In this document: positions 14,565-22,774 of the stretch, piece by piece
Layout of the letters: every line of letters starts with the position of its first letter
Numbering within the stretch: position 1 is the stretch's first letter
IMG/VR virus record: IMGVR_UViG_3300044766_000192
Coordinates: 16,420-80,419 of that record
Reading direction: 5' to 3' (one strand)
Length of the DNA stretch: 64,000 nucleotides
Origin: a virus
Position numbers and translations under genes: made by a program
Notes under the pieces: generated by a model
Databases searched by the model: none
The model's input: only the letters and a program-made list of their open reading frames with translations
Told to the model about the DNA's origin: nothing

Positions 14565-14761
14565 CGGTATTGACCCTTCGAGATCGTCAGGGCCATGTCG
14601 GCGATGTCTTCATAGATTTTGGCGGCGGGATACGCGACATCCTGTTGATGCTGTTGCTCCTCGGCTGTGCCGTGCAGTGGCACGCTGTTGATCAGCTTGG
14701 TTGCTTTGCCGCGCAGCATCCCAGCGAACGCGCGCCAGTCTTCTGATGGATGCCGGCTCAT
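14561..14761 (-). CDS. small helical protein
   Basis: A 66-residue protein (MSRHPSEDWRAFAGMLRGKATKLINS...) with two predicted helices. The ATG at 14761 overlaps the preceding stop. Unknown function. Confidence 0.5.
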   Translation of the reverse strand: MSRHPSEDWRAFAGMLRGKATKLINSVPLHGTAEEQQHQQDVAYPAAKIYEDIADMALTISKGQYR

Positions 14762-14934
14762 CTGAGTCTCCATGAAACATCGACGTTGTTGCGCTTGCCG
14801 AATCGCCGTGCGGCTTGCTCGGCACCTTTTGGTGTCTTACGAATCGCAACCCGCACGCCACTAGCGTTGCAGGGAAAGTACGCAAACACGTGATAGCGGA
14901 ATCCCGCAGCGGCCTGTAGACGTTCGCCTCTCAC
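14758..14934 (-). CDS. small basic protein
   Basis: A 58-residue protein starting (GTG) VRGERLQAAAGFRYHVFAYFP with KTPKGAEQAARRFGKRNN near the C-terminus. GTG overlaps the preceding stop by four bases, hence this start. Unknown function. Confidence 0.5.
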   Translation of the reverse strand: MRGERLQAAAGFRYHVFAYFPCNASGVRVAIRKTPKGAEQAARRFGKRNNVDVSWRLR

Positions 14935-15203
14935 GCGATCTCCCTTCGGCAAGCCTGACAGTAAGTCACGCCGTGCTCGATACACGGTCGCGGTGACTTG
15001 TCGGGAGGCAGGTACCGCGTGTCGCGCTCGAACTTGATTCGCGCTACGTGTGACGCACCGATGACTTTGCGCGTGTTGGCGTGCCGGCACTTCTCACCGG
15101 GGCCAACTTGGCAAGTCGGGCACTCGAGCGCCGCTTCGTGCTCGTTGCCCGCGTTCGCGGCGAGCTTGAGCAGCTTTTGGATCCTGTCGATGATCTTGCT
15201 CAT
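14931..15203 (-). CDS. DUF2786-like N-terminus plus zinc finger
   Basis: A 90-residue protein. Residues 1-25 (MSKIIDRIQKLLKLAANAGNEHEAA) match the first helix of DUF2786. Residues 28-45 hold CPTCQVGPGEKC, followed by HVARIKFERD, a small zinc-binding element common in phage proteins; a further CQAC lies near the end. Overlaps neighbours by four bases. Function unknown. Confidence 0.6.
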   Translation of the reverse strand: MSKIIDRIQKLLKLAANAGNEHEAALECPTCQVGPGEKCRHANTRKVIGASHVARIKFERDTRYLPPDKSPRPCIEHGVTYCQACRREIA

Positions 15204-15889
15204 GACTGCGCCTCGCTTTCGTTCGGCCGGTCCGCCATCTGCTCGGCGACCCACGCGAGCGACTCGACGTCGGCGAGCGCATAGCTCGCCGTGGTGATCT
15301 GGGTGCCGTTGCTGCGATCAGTGCCGCCGTAGTCGACCGTGCGGTAGGTGCCGCAATGCGAGCAGACGCTCGTGCAGCGGACCGAGCCGTGATCGCTGCC
15401 CCACACACCGGGGTTTTCCTTGACGCCGCCGACGACCGAATACGGCGAGCGCCAGTCGTGCTCGCGCTCGTCTGCGCAGTCTGGCTCCGTGGGGTCGATC
15501 GTGATCGTGTCCGTGTCCGTCTCGTCGATCAGGTCGTTGGTGACGCGGATCGTGATCCGAAAGGTCTCCTCGACGTCGCCGTAACAGCTAGCATCGTAGT
15601 CGGCGGTGGCGATTTCAAGTGCCTCAGCGGACGAGGAGGCCCACACGGTACGGTAATCGTTGCCCTCCTCGGACACGTCCCACTCGATTTCCTCATCAGA
15701 GTGCATCAGTATGTTGCGCGCCGCGACAACGGCCTTGTCGGCCGCAAGCGAGGCCAGGTAGGTCGGCGCAGTCTCGTCGTCGGCGTCTGCTGAGTCGTCC
15801 TCCTGCCACGCCTGCTCGGCGAGCTTGGCAGCCGCAACGGCGCACAGTAGAGCCGTCGCGAGCGGGCCGTTCGTGTGGATGGTGCTCAC
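15200..15889 (-). CDS. acidic protein with C-terminal zinc motif
   Basis: A 229-residue, strongly acidic protein (DDSADADDETAP; DLIDETDTDTITIDPTEPD) with a late CTSVCSHCGTYR that looks like a zinc knuckle, followed by a helical end. GTG start overlapping the preceding stop. No domain recognised. Confidence 0.55.
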   Translation of the reverse strand: MSTIHTNGPLATALLCAVAAAKLAEQAWQEDDSADADDETAPTYLASLAADKAVVAARNILMHSDEEIEWDVSEEGNDYRTVWASSSAEALEIATADYDASCYGDVEETFRITIRVTNDLIDETDTDTITIDPTEPDCADEREHDWRSPYSVVGGVKENPGVWGSDHGSVRCTSVCSHCGTYRTVDYGGTDRSNGTQITTASYALADVESLAWVAEQMADRPNESEAQS

Positions 15890-16068
15890 GACTGCCCCCT
15901 ATGGTTGTCGACGAACGAGGTAACGACCTGTCCGCAGTTGTTTGCGATCTCGTCGGCGAGATTCGCGCATTCGATCGGTCCGACGGCGCCGGGGAGTTTG
16001 CGTTCGAGCACGGCGAGCGCTGAGGCTCGCATCGCCTCGGTGATTCGTTTGAGTAGATCGGAATTCAT
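15886..16068 (-). CDS. small helical protein
   Basis: A 60-residue protein (MNSDLLKRITEAMRASALAV...). The chosen ATG is preceded by CGAAGGAACACCCC, a ribosome site whose layout (AAGGA then ACACCCCATG) is repeated before the genes at 16425 and 18904. Unknown function. Confidence 0.55.
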   Translation of the reverse strand: MNSDLLKRITEAMRASALAVLERKLPGAVGPIECANLADEIANNCGQVVTSFVDNHRGQS

Positions 16069-16152
16069 GGGGTGTTCCTTCGTTGGGTTTGACTTCGTCA
16101 GTGCGCCGGGGACCATCCGAACGCAGACCCGGCACGTTGCCGGGTTTCGTCG

Positions 16153-16425
16153 CTAGTTCGTGCCCTCCGCAGAACACCCCTGCACCACGGAGGGTGAAAT
16201 AGCTGACGAAGTAGTAGCGCGAGCCATCGCGTCGATCACTTGCCACGCCTCGGCGAGCGCGAACACGTGACGAGCGACGAGCAGGGCTCGATCAAACGAA
16301 GTCTCGCCGGGCTCGAATGGGGCCGTAGCCAGCTCCGTGATTTCTTGCGCGGCGCGATTAGCTTGATCGACGGCTGCTGAGATCAGCCCGCTCGGCGATA
16401 GGTCTGTGACGATGACGGTAGGCAT
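16153..16425 (-). CDS. small helical protein
   Basis: A 90-residue protein (MPTVIVTDLSPSGLISAAVDQAN...) composed almost entirely of helices (FDRALLVARHVFALAEAWQVIDAMARA). It has both a class A promoter box upstream (16454-16475) and a Shine-Dalgarno-type leader with the ACACCCCATG layout. Unknown function. Confidence 0.55.
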   Translation of the reverse strand: MPTVIVTDLSPSGLISAAVDQANRAAQEITELATAPFEPGETSFDRALLVARHVFALAEAWQVIDAMARATTSSAISPSVVQGCSAEGTN

Positions 16426-16453
16426 GGGGTGTGGTTCCTTGGTTGCTTGACGC

Positions 16454-16475
16454 TTGTAGCTCGCAGATCTGACAA
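16454..16475 (-). promoter_or_regulatory. class A promoter box
   Basis: Gap-free match to the box, with AGCTA in place of TGCTA. Here the start codon is about 28 bases away and has a ribosome site, so this mRNA has a leader. Confidence 0.55.
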
Positions 16476-16730
16476 CTAGCCGAACGTGGCCGTGGTCGAG
16501 TTAGCGTGTGCTCGCCGTGCGCTCGCGCTCATCGGTGTTGCGCGATACGCACCACACGCGTATCCCGTGCGGTTAGTGGTCTGGTACCAATGACCTCCGG
16601 ATCCTGCACGATGTCCGTACGCATCTAGAAACCGGACGTGCTTGATCGCTTCGCGCCATGCTTCACGGGCGCTACGCCGCGTAAAGCTGGCGACAAGTCG
16701 AGACACTCGATACACGTAGATTGTGATCAT
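16476..16730 (-). CDS. small basic protein
   Basis: An 84-residue protein (MITIYVYRVSRLVASFTRRS...). GAAAGGATCT precedes this ATG. An alternative start at 16766 overlaps the stop of the large upstream gene (TGATG) and would add 12 residues. The mix of Arg, Tyr and Ser suggests a nucleic-acid binder, but no domain is recognised. Confidence 0.5.
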   Translation of the reverse strand: MITIYVYRVSRLVASFTRRSAREAWREAIKHVRFLDAYGHRAGSGGHWYQTTNRTGYACGAYRATPMSASARRAHANSTTATFG

Positions 16731-16765
16731 CGTAGAGATCCTTTCATCGAGGTACGGCGTTCTCA

Positions 16766-18904
16766 TCAGTCAAGATCCAGCTCCACAAAGTCACAGAGCG
16801 AGTTGAGCAGTGCACGCAGCTCGTCAACGGCAACCTTGAGCGGCGCGTGCGCCTTTGGGCCGATCAGCTCGCGAAAGCCTTCGACGCGTGCCGCGACCTT
16901 GCTCAAATCCTTCACGCGGTTTGCAGCGGCTTCCGGCGACGCATCGGCGCGACGAGCGGCTAGCTCTTGCTCGGCCGTGCCAAGACAACTTTCGAGCGCT
17001 TTGCGCGCCGCTGCTTTGCCAGCGTCGGCTTTGTTGTTCTCGTACGCCTTGCGCACGGCGGCGATCTCGGCTGACAGCGTGCGAGCGATGCCATCGGCCA
17101 TCCCCGCTTTGCTGGCCAGCTCTCCCACGCCGATACCGCGCCCGAGGAACGGCAATGCCGCGTTGACGAAGTTTCGAATCTTGGTGCAATGCTCATCTGA
17201 CCCGGGGCAGTAGATGAAGCCATCAGACTTGACCGCGTAGAATTCATTGTGCAGCTTGCGCTTGAGCCACCCGAGCAAGTCACTCGCGGTGTAGCGCTCG
17301 CCGTCGATGCGCTCGTCAAACGCGGCAACCACGCGCTCACGTAGCTCCGTGGTCCCACCAACGAAGCGGATCTCGTCGTCGGCCGTCAGCTCGGCGATCA
17401 ACTCCTTATCACCGGCTGAACCCAGCACAGCGGCATCATTCGGGCGATCCACGATCCATCGGCTCGCGACATCCGCCGGCCACGCCGTAGCGTGCTTCTT
17501 TTTGGCGGCACGTGTCCGCAACCCGCCGCCGTTGAGCGTTTGCATCACGGCGCCAAACTGCGCTTTGTTGCTCTTGACGCCTGGCGCTAGGTCGCGGAAA
17601 CCGGCTTCAGTGAGCGCAGCGACGAGCGGCGCGCGTTCTTGCGATACGCCACGATGCGCATCGCCTGGGGCAATCACGATCCCCATGCCATCAGCAACGA
17701 GCCCAGCGATCAACATGCTACGCATCTCGTCGGAGCGCGTCTCGGCCGCACGCGTCTCGGCTCGGGCGATCTCCGTCGCATTTTGAGCCGTAGGCGTAGC
17801 CGTTGTTTTCCACAGCGCACGGCGTTGCGCGGCGGTCATGTCCATCGCGTTGACGCTCGGCGTGTGCGTGATGCCAACCCCGACAGGGAGTGTTGACTCG
17901 GGGATGATCGTCACGGTGAGCGCGTCGATCTGAGCCTGTGTGTAGTGGTAGGCCCTGCGAAGAATGCTCTTGTAGCTCTCGGCAGTCGCTTGCTTGACTC
18001 CATGCGCAAGCGCCGTCACGTAGCCTTGTGCCGTCGAGAAACCAACACCGCGAAGCTGGCCACCGGCCATCGATCCGAGCGTCGTACCCGCCGCGTTGCT
18101 CGCGCCTTCCGTCGCGATGCCGGTCAAGTCGCCGATGAGCGTCGAGCCCGAGCTAGTTGGCTCTTGCGCCGACTCGGCGGCAATCTCGACGGGCGCGGCA
18201 ACATAGCCCGCTGATTGCGCTAGCGCCGCTAGGTAGCCCGACTCGGAGGGCAAGCTCACAGCCGGGGTAGGTGAAACCGGGCTAGCGCTGCCCACGTATT
18301 CCGACTCGGGGACTACAACGCACGCACGCTCACCATTGGCGCGCGTCGTGACGACTGCCGTCACGATCTGGTAGCTCACGCGCCCGCCCTTCGTAGTCAC
18401 GCGTAGCCGTGAGCCTACGGTGGCCGGGCCCGTCGTGAGGGCATGGAATGCACCGCCACCGGCCGGGATCCAACGGGCCGCGAGCGGCGCGGGCTGTGCT
18501 ACGGGCGCGAGTGCAGCGGCGACGGGAGCCGGGGTAGGAGCCGCGACGGCGACGGGCGCAGGGGCCGCGACGGGGCGCCCGAAGAACGCGAGCGCGCCAG
18601 GTTGCCCGAGCGCAGCCCCGAACGAGCCCCACAGGCGAGCCCACACGAGCGCGAGCACGGTGAGCGGCGTGGGCGCTACGGGTGCCGTGCAGCGCGCTTG
18701 CGCGGCGGCAAGTGCAGCGCGTACGGCGGCTTTGCCTGCACCCTCGGACTGTGCACGGATAGGCTCGATGATCTTGGCGATCTCGCTACGCGAGGTAGCG
18801 CCGTCGAGCATATCCACTGCGTTGCGAGCCCACGGGGGAAGCGGTAGGGCGTCCATTTCGAGATCGAGCACGTCGTCGGGAACGGGGGTGTTTGCGGTCG
18901 CCAT
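16766..18904 (-). CDS. large protein of unknown function with Ala/Pro-rich linkers
   Basis: A 712-residue protein. Residues about 1-75 are helical; 75-150 form an Ala/Pro-rich linker (PVAAPAPVAVAAPTPAP); 150-200 a beta-rich domain; 290-420 helical; 480-590 a domain with DLLGWLKRKLHNEFYAVKSDGFIYCPG that reminds me of the phage DUF6744 group; 600-712 a helical end. The start at 18904 is preceded by GAAGGAAAACACCCC, the same layout as two neighbours; starts at 18943 and 18994 are possible. Being the largest gene of the operon next to the repeat region, it may have a replication or partition role. That is inference. Confidence 0.6.
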   Translation of the reverse strand: MATANTPVPDDVLDLEMDALPLPPWARNAVDMLDGATSRSEIAKIIEPIRAQSEGAGKAAVRAALAAAQARCTAPVAPTPLTVLALVWARLWGSFGAALGQPGALAFFGRPVAAPAPVAVAAPTPAPVAAALAPVAQPAPLAARWIPAGGGAFHALTTGPATVGSRLRVTTKGGRVSYQIVTAVVTTRANGERACVVVPESEYVGSASPVSPTPAVSLPSESGYLAALAQSAGYVAAPVEIAAESAQEPTSSGSTLIGDLTGIATEGASNAAGTTLGSMAGGQLRGVGFSTAQGYVTALAHGVKQATAESYKSILRRAYHYTQAQIDALTVTIIPESTLPVGVGITHTPSVNAMDMTAAQRRALWKTTATPTAQNATEIARAETRAAETRSDEMRSMLIAGLVADGMGIVIAPGDAHRGVSQERAPLVAALTEAGFRDLAPGVKSNKAQFGAVMQTLNGGGLRTRAAKKKHATAWPADVASRWIVDRPNDAAVLGSAGDKELIAELTADDEIRFVGGTTELRERVVAAFDERIDGERYTASDLLGWLKRKLHNEFYAVKSDGFIYCPGSDEHCTKIRNFVNAALPFLGRGIGVGELASKAGMADGIARTLSAEIAAVRKAYENNKADAGKAAARKALESCLGTAEQELAARRADASPEAAANRVKDLSKVAARVEGFRELIGPKAHAPLKVAVDELRALLNSLCDFVELDLD

Positions 18905-19049
18905 GGGGTGTTTTCCTTCGTTCGGGGTGTTGTCGTCGGTCATGGGGGGCTGTGCTTTTTCCGTCTCACCAACCAACCCACCAACCGAAGTCAACTGTAG
19001 ATCAGGGGTTATGTTAATGCAATCTTTTTCGACGGTCGGTGTGTAAGTA

Positions 19050-19065
19050 TCGGATATCTATCCGA
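19050..19065. repeat. inverted repeat TCGGATA/TATCCGA
   Basis: Perfect 7-bp arms separated by TC, a typical two-fold operator. Confidence 0.6.
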
Positions 19066-19116
19066 AAATAGTTACTTGCCCAAACCGATCCGATCCCCTA
19101 CCATGGTTTACAGAAT

Positions 19117-19220
19117 CATCCGAAATATCTGTAATAGTTTCCGAAAGTTATGAAATAGTTTCCGAATTCATCCGAGTTGTTTCGGATACTTACGAATCGA
19201 CATCCGAAAGCCATCCGAAA
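19117..19220 (+). repeat. iteron-like CATCCGAAA and AATAGTTTCCGAA repeats
   Basis: CATCCGAAA-type words at 19117, 19201 and 19212 (with CATCCGAG at 19169), TTTCGGAT inverted at 19180, and two exact copies of AATAGTTTCCGAA at 19133-19145 and 19154-19166, exactly 21 bases (two helical turns) apart. Confidence 0.6.
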
Positions 19221-19243
19221 TGTCCAAAAACGCCCCGATCCAG

Positions 19244-19276
19244 GCTCGGATCTGACTCGGATCTGGCTCGGATCCA
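19244..19276 (+). repeat. three tandem 11-bp repeats
   Basis: Units of (G/A)CTCGGATC(T/C)(G/A) at 19244-19254, 19255-19265 and 19266-19276, one helical turn each. A further related unit is near 19319. Confidence 0.65.
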
Positions 19277-19389
19277 GCCCCCTATCTACTGATCCAAAAA
19301 CCCCCAAAATCCCCCATCCGACTCGGATTTCGTAGCTCTCCAGCGAGCCGAATCCTCTCCAGCTAGCAACATCGTTTGAGGTCAAACTA

Positions 19390-19722
19390 ATGCCGCGTTT
19401 CAGAAAAGGCGGGCTCTACTCCAGTCGCGATCCATCCGCCAGAACGATCGCCGTTCGACTCTCCGGGGACCTGTGTTCTGCCGTCGAAGAGGCGTGCTCC
19501 GCGCAGGGGATCACGGTCAGCGAATTCTTGCGCGAGATGATCCACGCGTGGTGCTACGGGCAATCGCAACTCCAGAGCCCGAGCGACGGCTACCGCCAAG
19601 CACGATCGATGGCGACACAACTCGCGAACGCCGCGATCAGCCGCGCGCTCGCGGATCTGCCGGATACGCCCGAGGGCGCGACGCAGATGCTCGGCGAATT
19701 CTACGGGCGGCGCAGTGGTTAG
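19390..19722 (+). CDS. ribbon-helix-helix DNA-binding protein
   Basis: A 110-residue protein. Residues about 18-52 read RTIAVRLSGDLCSAVEEACSAQGITVSEFLREMI, the strand-helix-helix pattern of the MetJ/Arc/CopG fold, which binds short direct or inverted repeats as dimers of dimers. GAGG lies 12 bases before the ATG. It sits beside a dense repeat array with one- and two-turn spacing, so it is the obvious candidate to bind it, as an autorepressor, partition adaptor or replication-control factor. Confidence 0.7.
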   Translation: MPRFRKGGLYSSRDPSARTIAVRLSGDLCSAVEEACSAQGITVSEFLREMIHAWCYGQSQLQSPSDGYRQARSMATQLANAAISRALADLPDTPEGATQMLGEFYGRRSG

Positions 19723-20311
19723 CGCCTGGCCCCAAGTCTTCGGGCTCATGCCGACGATACCGAGCCGCGCAGACTTCGTCACGCGTGCAACGCGGTTCTG
19801 GGCGGCACAAGACTACGAGGGCAAGATGCAGCTCGTGATCGAGGCGTCGAGCGAAACCATCCCAGCCAAACTCGACAGGATGATTGCCGAGCGCGCCGAC
19901 GTCGAAGGCGCGATCTTCTTTCGATGGGACGACGATGACTATCACGGACCATCGCGCGTGCGCCGCCAAATCGCGGCGCTACTCGCCGATCCAATTGCAG
20001 AGGTTTGCGGCTTGCGGCCGGCGCTCTACTACCATCGAGCGCAAGCCAAGGTCCTGAGCTTCGTCACGCGATCATTCGACGCAACGATCGCATTTCGTCG
20101 CGCGTACTGGGCTCGCGGGCCGCGAGATGCCGAGCCCTGGCAAAGACTCGCGCGCCAACCAAAGGACACGATCGTAACGATTGACGGCGCGCTCGACTAC
20201 GTCTGGGTTCGACACGGAATGAACTACTCACCCGATCCAGAGACGAACGATGCACGCTGGCGACCAACGACGGTCACCGCAGATGAGATCGAGCGCTTGC
20301 TAGCTAGCTAG
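19715..20311 (+). CDS. GT2-like glycosyltransferase, small
   Basis: A 198-residue protein with FGLMPTIPSRADFVTRATRFWAAQDYEG, typical of the first strand-helix of family 2 glycosyltransferases, and a DxD-like acidic cluster RWDDDDYHGPSRVRRQI that would bind the metal and nucleotide sugar. It is shorter than usual GT2 enzymes, lacking most of the acceptor domain. GTG start overlapping the RHH gene. It may modify virion proteins or cell surface glycans. Confidence 0.7.
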   Translation: MVSAWPQVFGLMPTIPSRADFVTRATRFWAAQDYEGKMQLVIEASSETIPAKLDRMIAERADVEGAIFFRWDDDDYHGPSRVRRQIAALLADPIAEVCGLRPALYYHRAQAKVLSFVTRSFDATIAFRRAYWARGPRDAEPWQRLARQPKDTIVTIDGALDYVWVRHGMNYSPDPETNDARWRPTTVTADEIERLLAS

Positions 20312-20478
20312 CCAGCCTTGCGTGTGTATTTGATCGCAAGCCGCTCGCACTTCGGGCACTGCCTTGGCTTCAAGACGTAGACGTCAGCAACCGTTCCTGA
20401 TGGGAGCTTGATCGCCCCAACAACAATCTCGATCGTCTCCCATGTGTGCCCGGCCGCGCATGTTGCAACACGCGGCAT
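20308..20478 (-). CDS. small zinc-ribbon protein
   Basis: A 56-residue protein: CAAGHTW near residue 7, then LKPRQCPKCERLAIKYTRKAG, a CxxxH plus CxxC zinc ribbon. GGAG precedes the ATG, and the ATG overlaps the stop of the preceding 29-residue gene (TGATG). Confidence 0.55.
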   Translation of the reverse strand: MPRVATCAAGHTWETIEIVVGAIKLPSGTVADVYVLKPRQCPKCERLAIKYTRKAG

Positions 20479-20567
20479 CAAGCACGCTCCGCGGGTTCGA
20501 TCTCGTCGTGCGCCATCGTCAATACGGGAACGCCCAAGTAGATCCAAACGAGAAACAGCGCCAACAT
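20478..20567 (-). CDS. 29-residue membrane peptide
   Basis: MLALFLVWIYLGVPVLTMAHDE and a short acidic tail: one membrane span, then a charged end. Supported by a class B -10 element exactly six bases before its ATG and by the TGATG joint with the next gene. Too short for family assignment. Confidence 0.5.
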   Translation of the reverse strand: MLALFLVWIYLGVPVLTMAHDEIEPAERA

Positions 20568-20584
20568 GATCGAAGCCTACAGCA
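20565..20584 (-). promoter_or_regulatory. class B leaderless promoter
   Basis: TGTAGGCT, then six bases, then ATG at 20567, reading leftwards. Confidence 0.55.
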
Positions 20585-20600
20585 TCGATCCGACAATGCG

Positions 20601-21029
20601 CTATGTCGTGCCGATTGCGCCGAGATCGATGATGTCGAGGTACGCCACGCTAGAGCTGGCGTTGATCGTCGCCTCGACCGTTGGCTTGCCGTTGACGTCG
20701 ACGTTCGCATCGACCCAGACATCATCGGATCCCGAGCGTGGCGTCGTGATCATCTTCGCGCGCGGTGCGTTCTTGTTGCCGACGCTGGCGCCCGAGTTGT
20801 CTGCGCACAGGATGTCGCGAGCTTGATCCTGCGTGAGCGGCGTGCCGGCCGGTATGGTTCCGATACCGTCATCCTTTGCACGAGCAATCTCTCGAAGCTC
20901 TCCGGCGAGGGCATCGGTCTGGAGCTGGGCGTTCGAGATCGTTACCGTGCCGCCTCCCTCCCCGTCCGATGTGATGAGGTAGCGGAGATGATCGTGGCCC
21001 TGGAAAACGAGTTGCGCGCTGATGCCCAT
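20601..21029 (-). CDS. paralogous small protein, copy 3
   Basis: A 142-residue protein. It shares with the next two genes the order: (Q/A)GH-(D/N)-(H/N)-LR-(Y/F), a mid region ending PLTQ-(x)-R-(D/A)-ILCADNSGASVG, then APRA and a C-terminal D(A/V)NVD with FIDGIGA-like end. Shine-Dalgarno AAGGAG precedes the ATG. All three are probably beta-rich virion components or receptor-binding subunits. Confidence 0.65.
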   Translation of the reverse strand: MGISAQLVFQGHDHLRYLITSDGEGGGTVTISNAQLQTDALAGELREIARAKDDGIGTIPAGTPLTQDQARDILCADNSGASVGNKNAPRAKMITTPRSGSDDVWVDANVDVNGKPTVEATINASSSVAYLDIIDLGAIGTT

Positions 21030-21066
21030 AGTGATCTCCTTGTCTCCTTGAACGCTTGCGAGGTGC

Positions 21067-21501
21067 TTACGCGCCGATCCCGCCGATGAATTCTACGTCG
21101 ACGTAGCCGATCTCGCCGCCGGTTGCCGCGCCTTTGTTGACGACGATCGTCGGATTGCCACCACCGTCGACGTTTGCATCGACGTCCCAATCGCCGGCAC
21201 CGCGGCCCGTGACGATCAACGCAGCTCTTGGAGCCTTGTTGTTGCCGGCATTGGCGCCGAAATCATCGGCGCAGAGAATCGCGCGCGAATCGGCTTGCGT
21301 GAGCGGCGTGGCCGGCGGGAACAGCCCGAGCCCGTCGATCGCCGCGCGAACGATGGCGCGAAGCGGTCCGGCTTGCACGGCAGCGAGGAGCTGCGCGTTG
21401 CTGATGATCGTTTGCGCACCCCCCAAACCGGACCCGCATACGATCTTGAAACGGAGGTTGTTGTGCCCGGCGAACGCGAGTGAGGCGACTCCTGCGGTCA
21501 T
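21067..21501 (-). CDS. paralogous small protein, copy 2
   Basis: A 144-residue protein (MTAGVASLAFAGHNNLRFKI...). Same landmarks as its neighbours: GHNNLRF, LTQADSRAILCADDFGANAG, APRAALIV, DVDANVDGGGNP and EFIGGIGA. Its stop is 37 bases from copy 3 and its start three bases from the end of copy 1, so they form one operon. Confidence 0.65.
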   Translation of the reverse strand: MTAGVASLAFAGHNNLRFKIVCGSGLGGAQTIISNAQLLAAVQAGPLRAIVRAAIDGLGLFPPATPLTQADSRAILCADDFGANAGNNKAPRAALIVTGRGAGDWDVDANVDGGGNPTIVVNKGAATGGEIGYVDVEFIGGIGA

Positions 21502-21503
21502 GA

Positions 21504-21944
21504 CTACGCTCCAATCCCGTCGATGAAGTCGACGTCGAGGTAAGTGACACCATCTTCGGTGCCGGTGATGATGATCTCCGGGTTGGCGCTGCCGTCGACA
21601 TTGACGTCAACCGAGAACCCGGCCGCGCTGCGCGGCGCGAGCTGAAGTCGCGCACGTGGAGCCTGACGACTACCGACGCTGGCGCCGGTATCGTCGGCGA
21701 CGAGGATGTCGCGGCACTCGGCCTGCGTTAGCGCAAGCGGTGCGACCGTTCCGATGCCGTCGACACCTGCACGAGCGATCTCGTGGATCGGTCCGGCGAG
21801 CGCATCGGTCTGAAGATCCGGCGTCGCGCCGCCCGTACTCGGGATGGTCACGGTACCACCGGGGGCTGTTCGACCGCCCTCCGTCGTGATCTTGTAGCGC
21901 AAGTTGTTGTGGCCCTGATAGACGAGCACGGCGGTAGTGGGCAT
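21504..21944 (-). CDS. paralogous small protein, copy 1
   Basis: A 146-residue protein (MPTTAVLVYQGHNNLRYKIT...), with LTQAECRDILVADDTGASVG, APRARLQL, SVDVNVDGSANP and DFIDGIGA. AAGGAGAACC precedes its ATG, the best ribosome site of the three. Tandem duplication with strong divergence suggests three different partners, such as three sites on a capsid or spike complex. Confidence 0.65.
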   Translation of the reverse strand: MPTTAVLVYQGHNNLRYKITTEGGRTAPGGTVTIPSTGGATPDLQTDALAGPIHEIARAGVDGIGTVAPLALTQAECRDILVADDTGASVGSRQAPRARLQLAPRSAAGFSVDVNVDGSANPEIIITGTEDGVTYLDVDFIDGIGA

Positions 21945-22024
21945 AGATTCAGGTTCTCCTTACGCGTTCTTCGCTTGGAGAATACGTTGAAAACCCAAGC
22001 CACGTCAAATGCTTCGACTGGCGT

Positions 22025-22774
22025 TCACTTGTGGATGTTGTTGCGCGTCCAATCGATCGCGGCTTTGCCGCCACCCGCAACGATGACCGCTGTGATGTCA
22101 GCGGGCCCGGGCCCCATCGGGCTCGACGTCGGGTAGCCCTTGAGCAAACCGCCGTCGGGATCTCCGCAGTACTGCCATCCCCACGGCGTCGGCATCGCCG
22201 CCGGATTCTGAAGCCTCCAGCCGATACGCTGATAAATCGTCGACGGGAGATCAGCTGCATAGTGAGCGACTTCGAGCAAGCCGCAGCCCATCGTCGCCTT
22301 CACGCCGCGCTCAGCAAGGTAGATGTTGCCGTAGAGCATTATCGATCGGCCAGTGACCGCACGGATCCTCGCGGCGAACGTCGAGACCGAGTCGATGATC
22401 TGTTGTGCGCTCGCGTTGGGCGGATTCTCCGCGCTCTCGACGTCGATCATCAATTGCAGATCCCCGGGGCCTTCACCGCCAGCCTCGGCGAGTAGCTGAA
22501 GCAGCTTGTTCGCCTGTAACAGCGGATCTTGATCGACGCGATGATAGTGATACGCCTGGCGGAAGAAATCGATGCCGTAGCGGGCTCCGGCAAGAATTCG
22601 TGCCGGCAGCCAGTGCTTGAGGAACCATTCTTTCTCGGACTGCCGCGGGTAGTACGTCCCCTCGGTGGCCTTCATCGAGATGCCGTGCCAGGGCGGGCCA
22701 GCGGCGACGAGCTTCGCGATGTCCACGACGGGCGACTTGGCATACACGTCGACGATCAGGGGATCTACGACCAT
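22025..22774 (-). CDS. GH25-type lysozyme (N-acetylmuramidase)
   Basis: A 249-residue protein that should cleave the beta-1,4 bond of peptidoglycan. Visible GH25 features: VDVYAKSPVVD at residues 8-18, ISMKATEGTYY near residue 32, GARYGIDFFRQAYHYHR near 65, LMIDVES near 112 with the catalytic Asp-x-Glu, and LPSTIYQRIGWRLQNP with GWQYCGD late. It has no signal peptide. The mRNA is probably leaderless from TAGGAT. It may act as lysin or as virion-associated wall enzyme. Confidence 0.85.
   Translation of the reverse strand: MVVDPLIVDVYAKSPVVDIAKLVAAGPPWHGISMKATEGTYYPRQSEKEWFLKHWLPARILAGARYGIDFFRQAYHYHRVDQDPLLQANKLLQLLAEAGGEGPGDLQLMIDVESAENPPNASAQQIIDSVSTFAARIRAVTGRSIMLYGNIYLAERGVKATMGCGLLEVAHYAADLPSTIYQRIGWRLQNPAAMPTPWGWQYCGDPDGGLLKGYPTSSPMGPGPADITAVIVAGGGKAAIDWTRNNIHK

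Larger units (their letters stand above)
18905..19389. other. gene-free AT-rich region, candidate origin or centromere
   Basis: About 480 bases without a gene between divergent operons. It holds more than a dozen TCCGA/TCGGA cores, a two-fold TCGGATA/TATCCGA inverted repeat, paired 13-bp repeats and a tandem 11-bp array, plus words shared with the region upstream of the recombinase. Base composition is visibly more AT-rich than around it. Confidence 0.6.

Noticed and set aside
19244-19276. CRISPR array
   Set aside because: Units are 11 bases and directly abutting, with no spacers.
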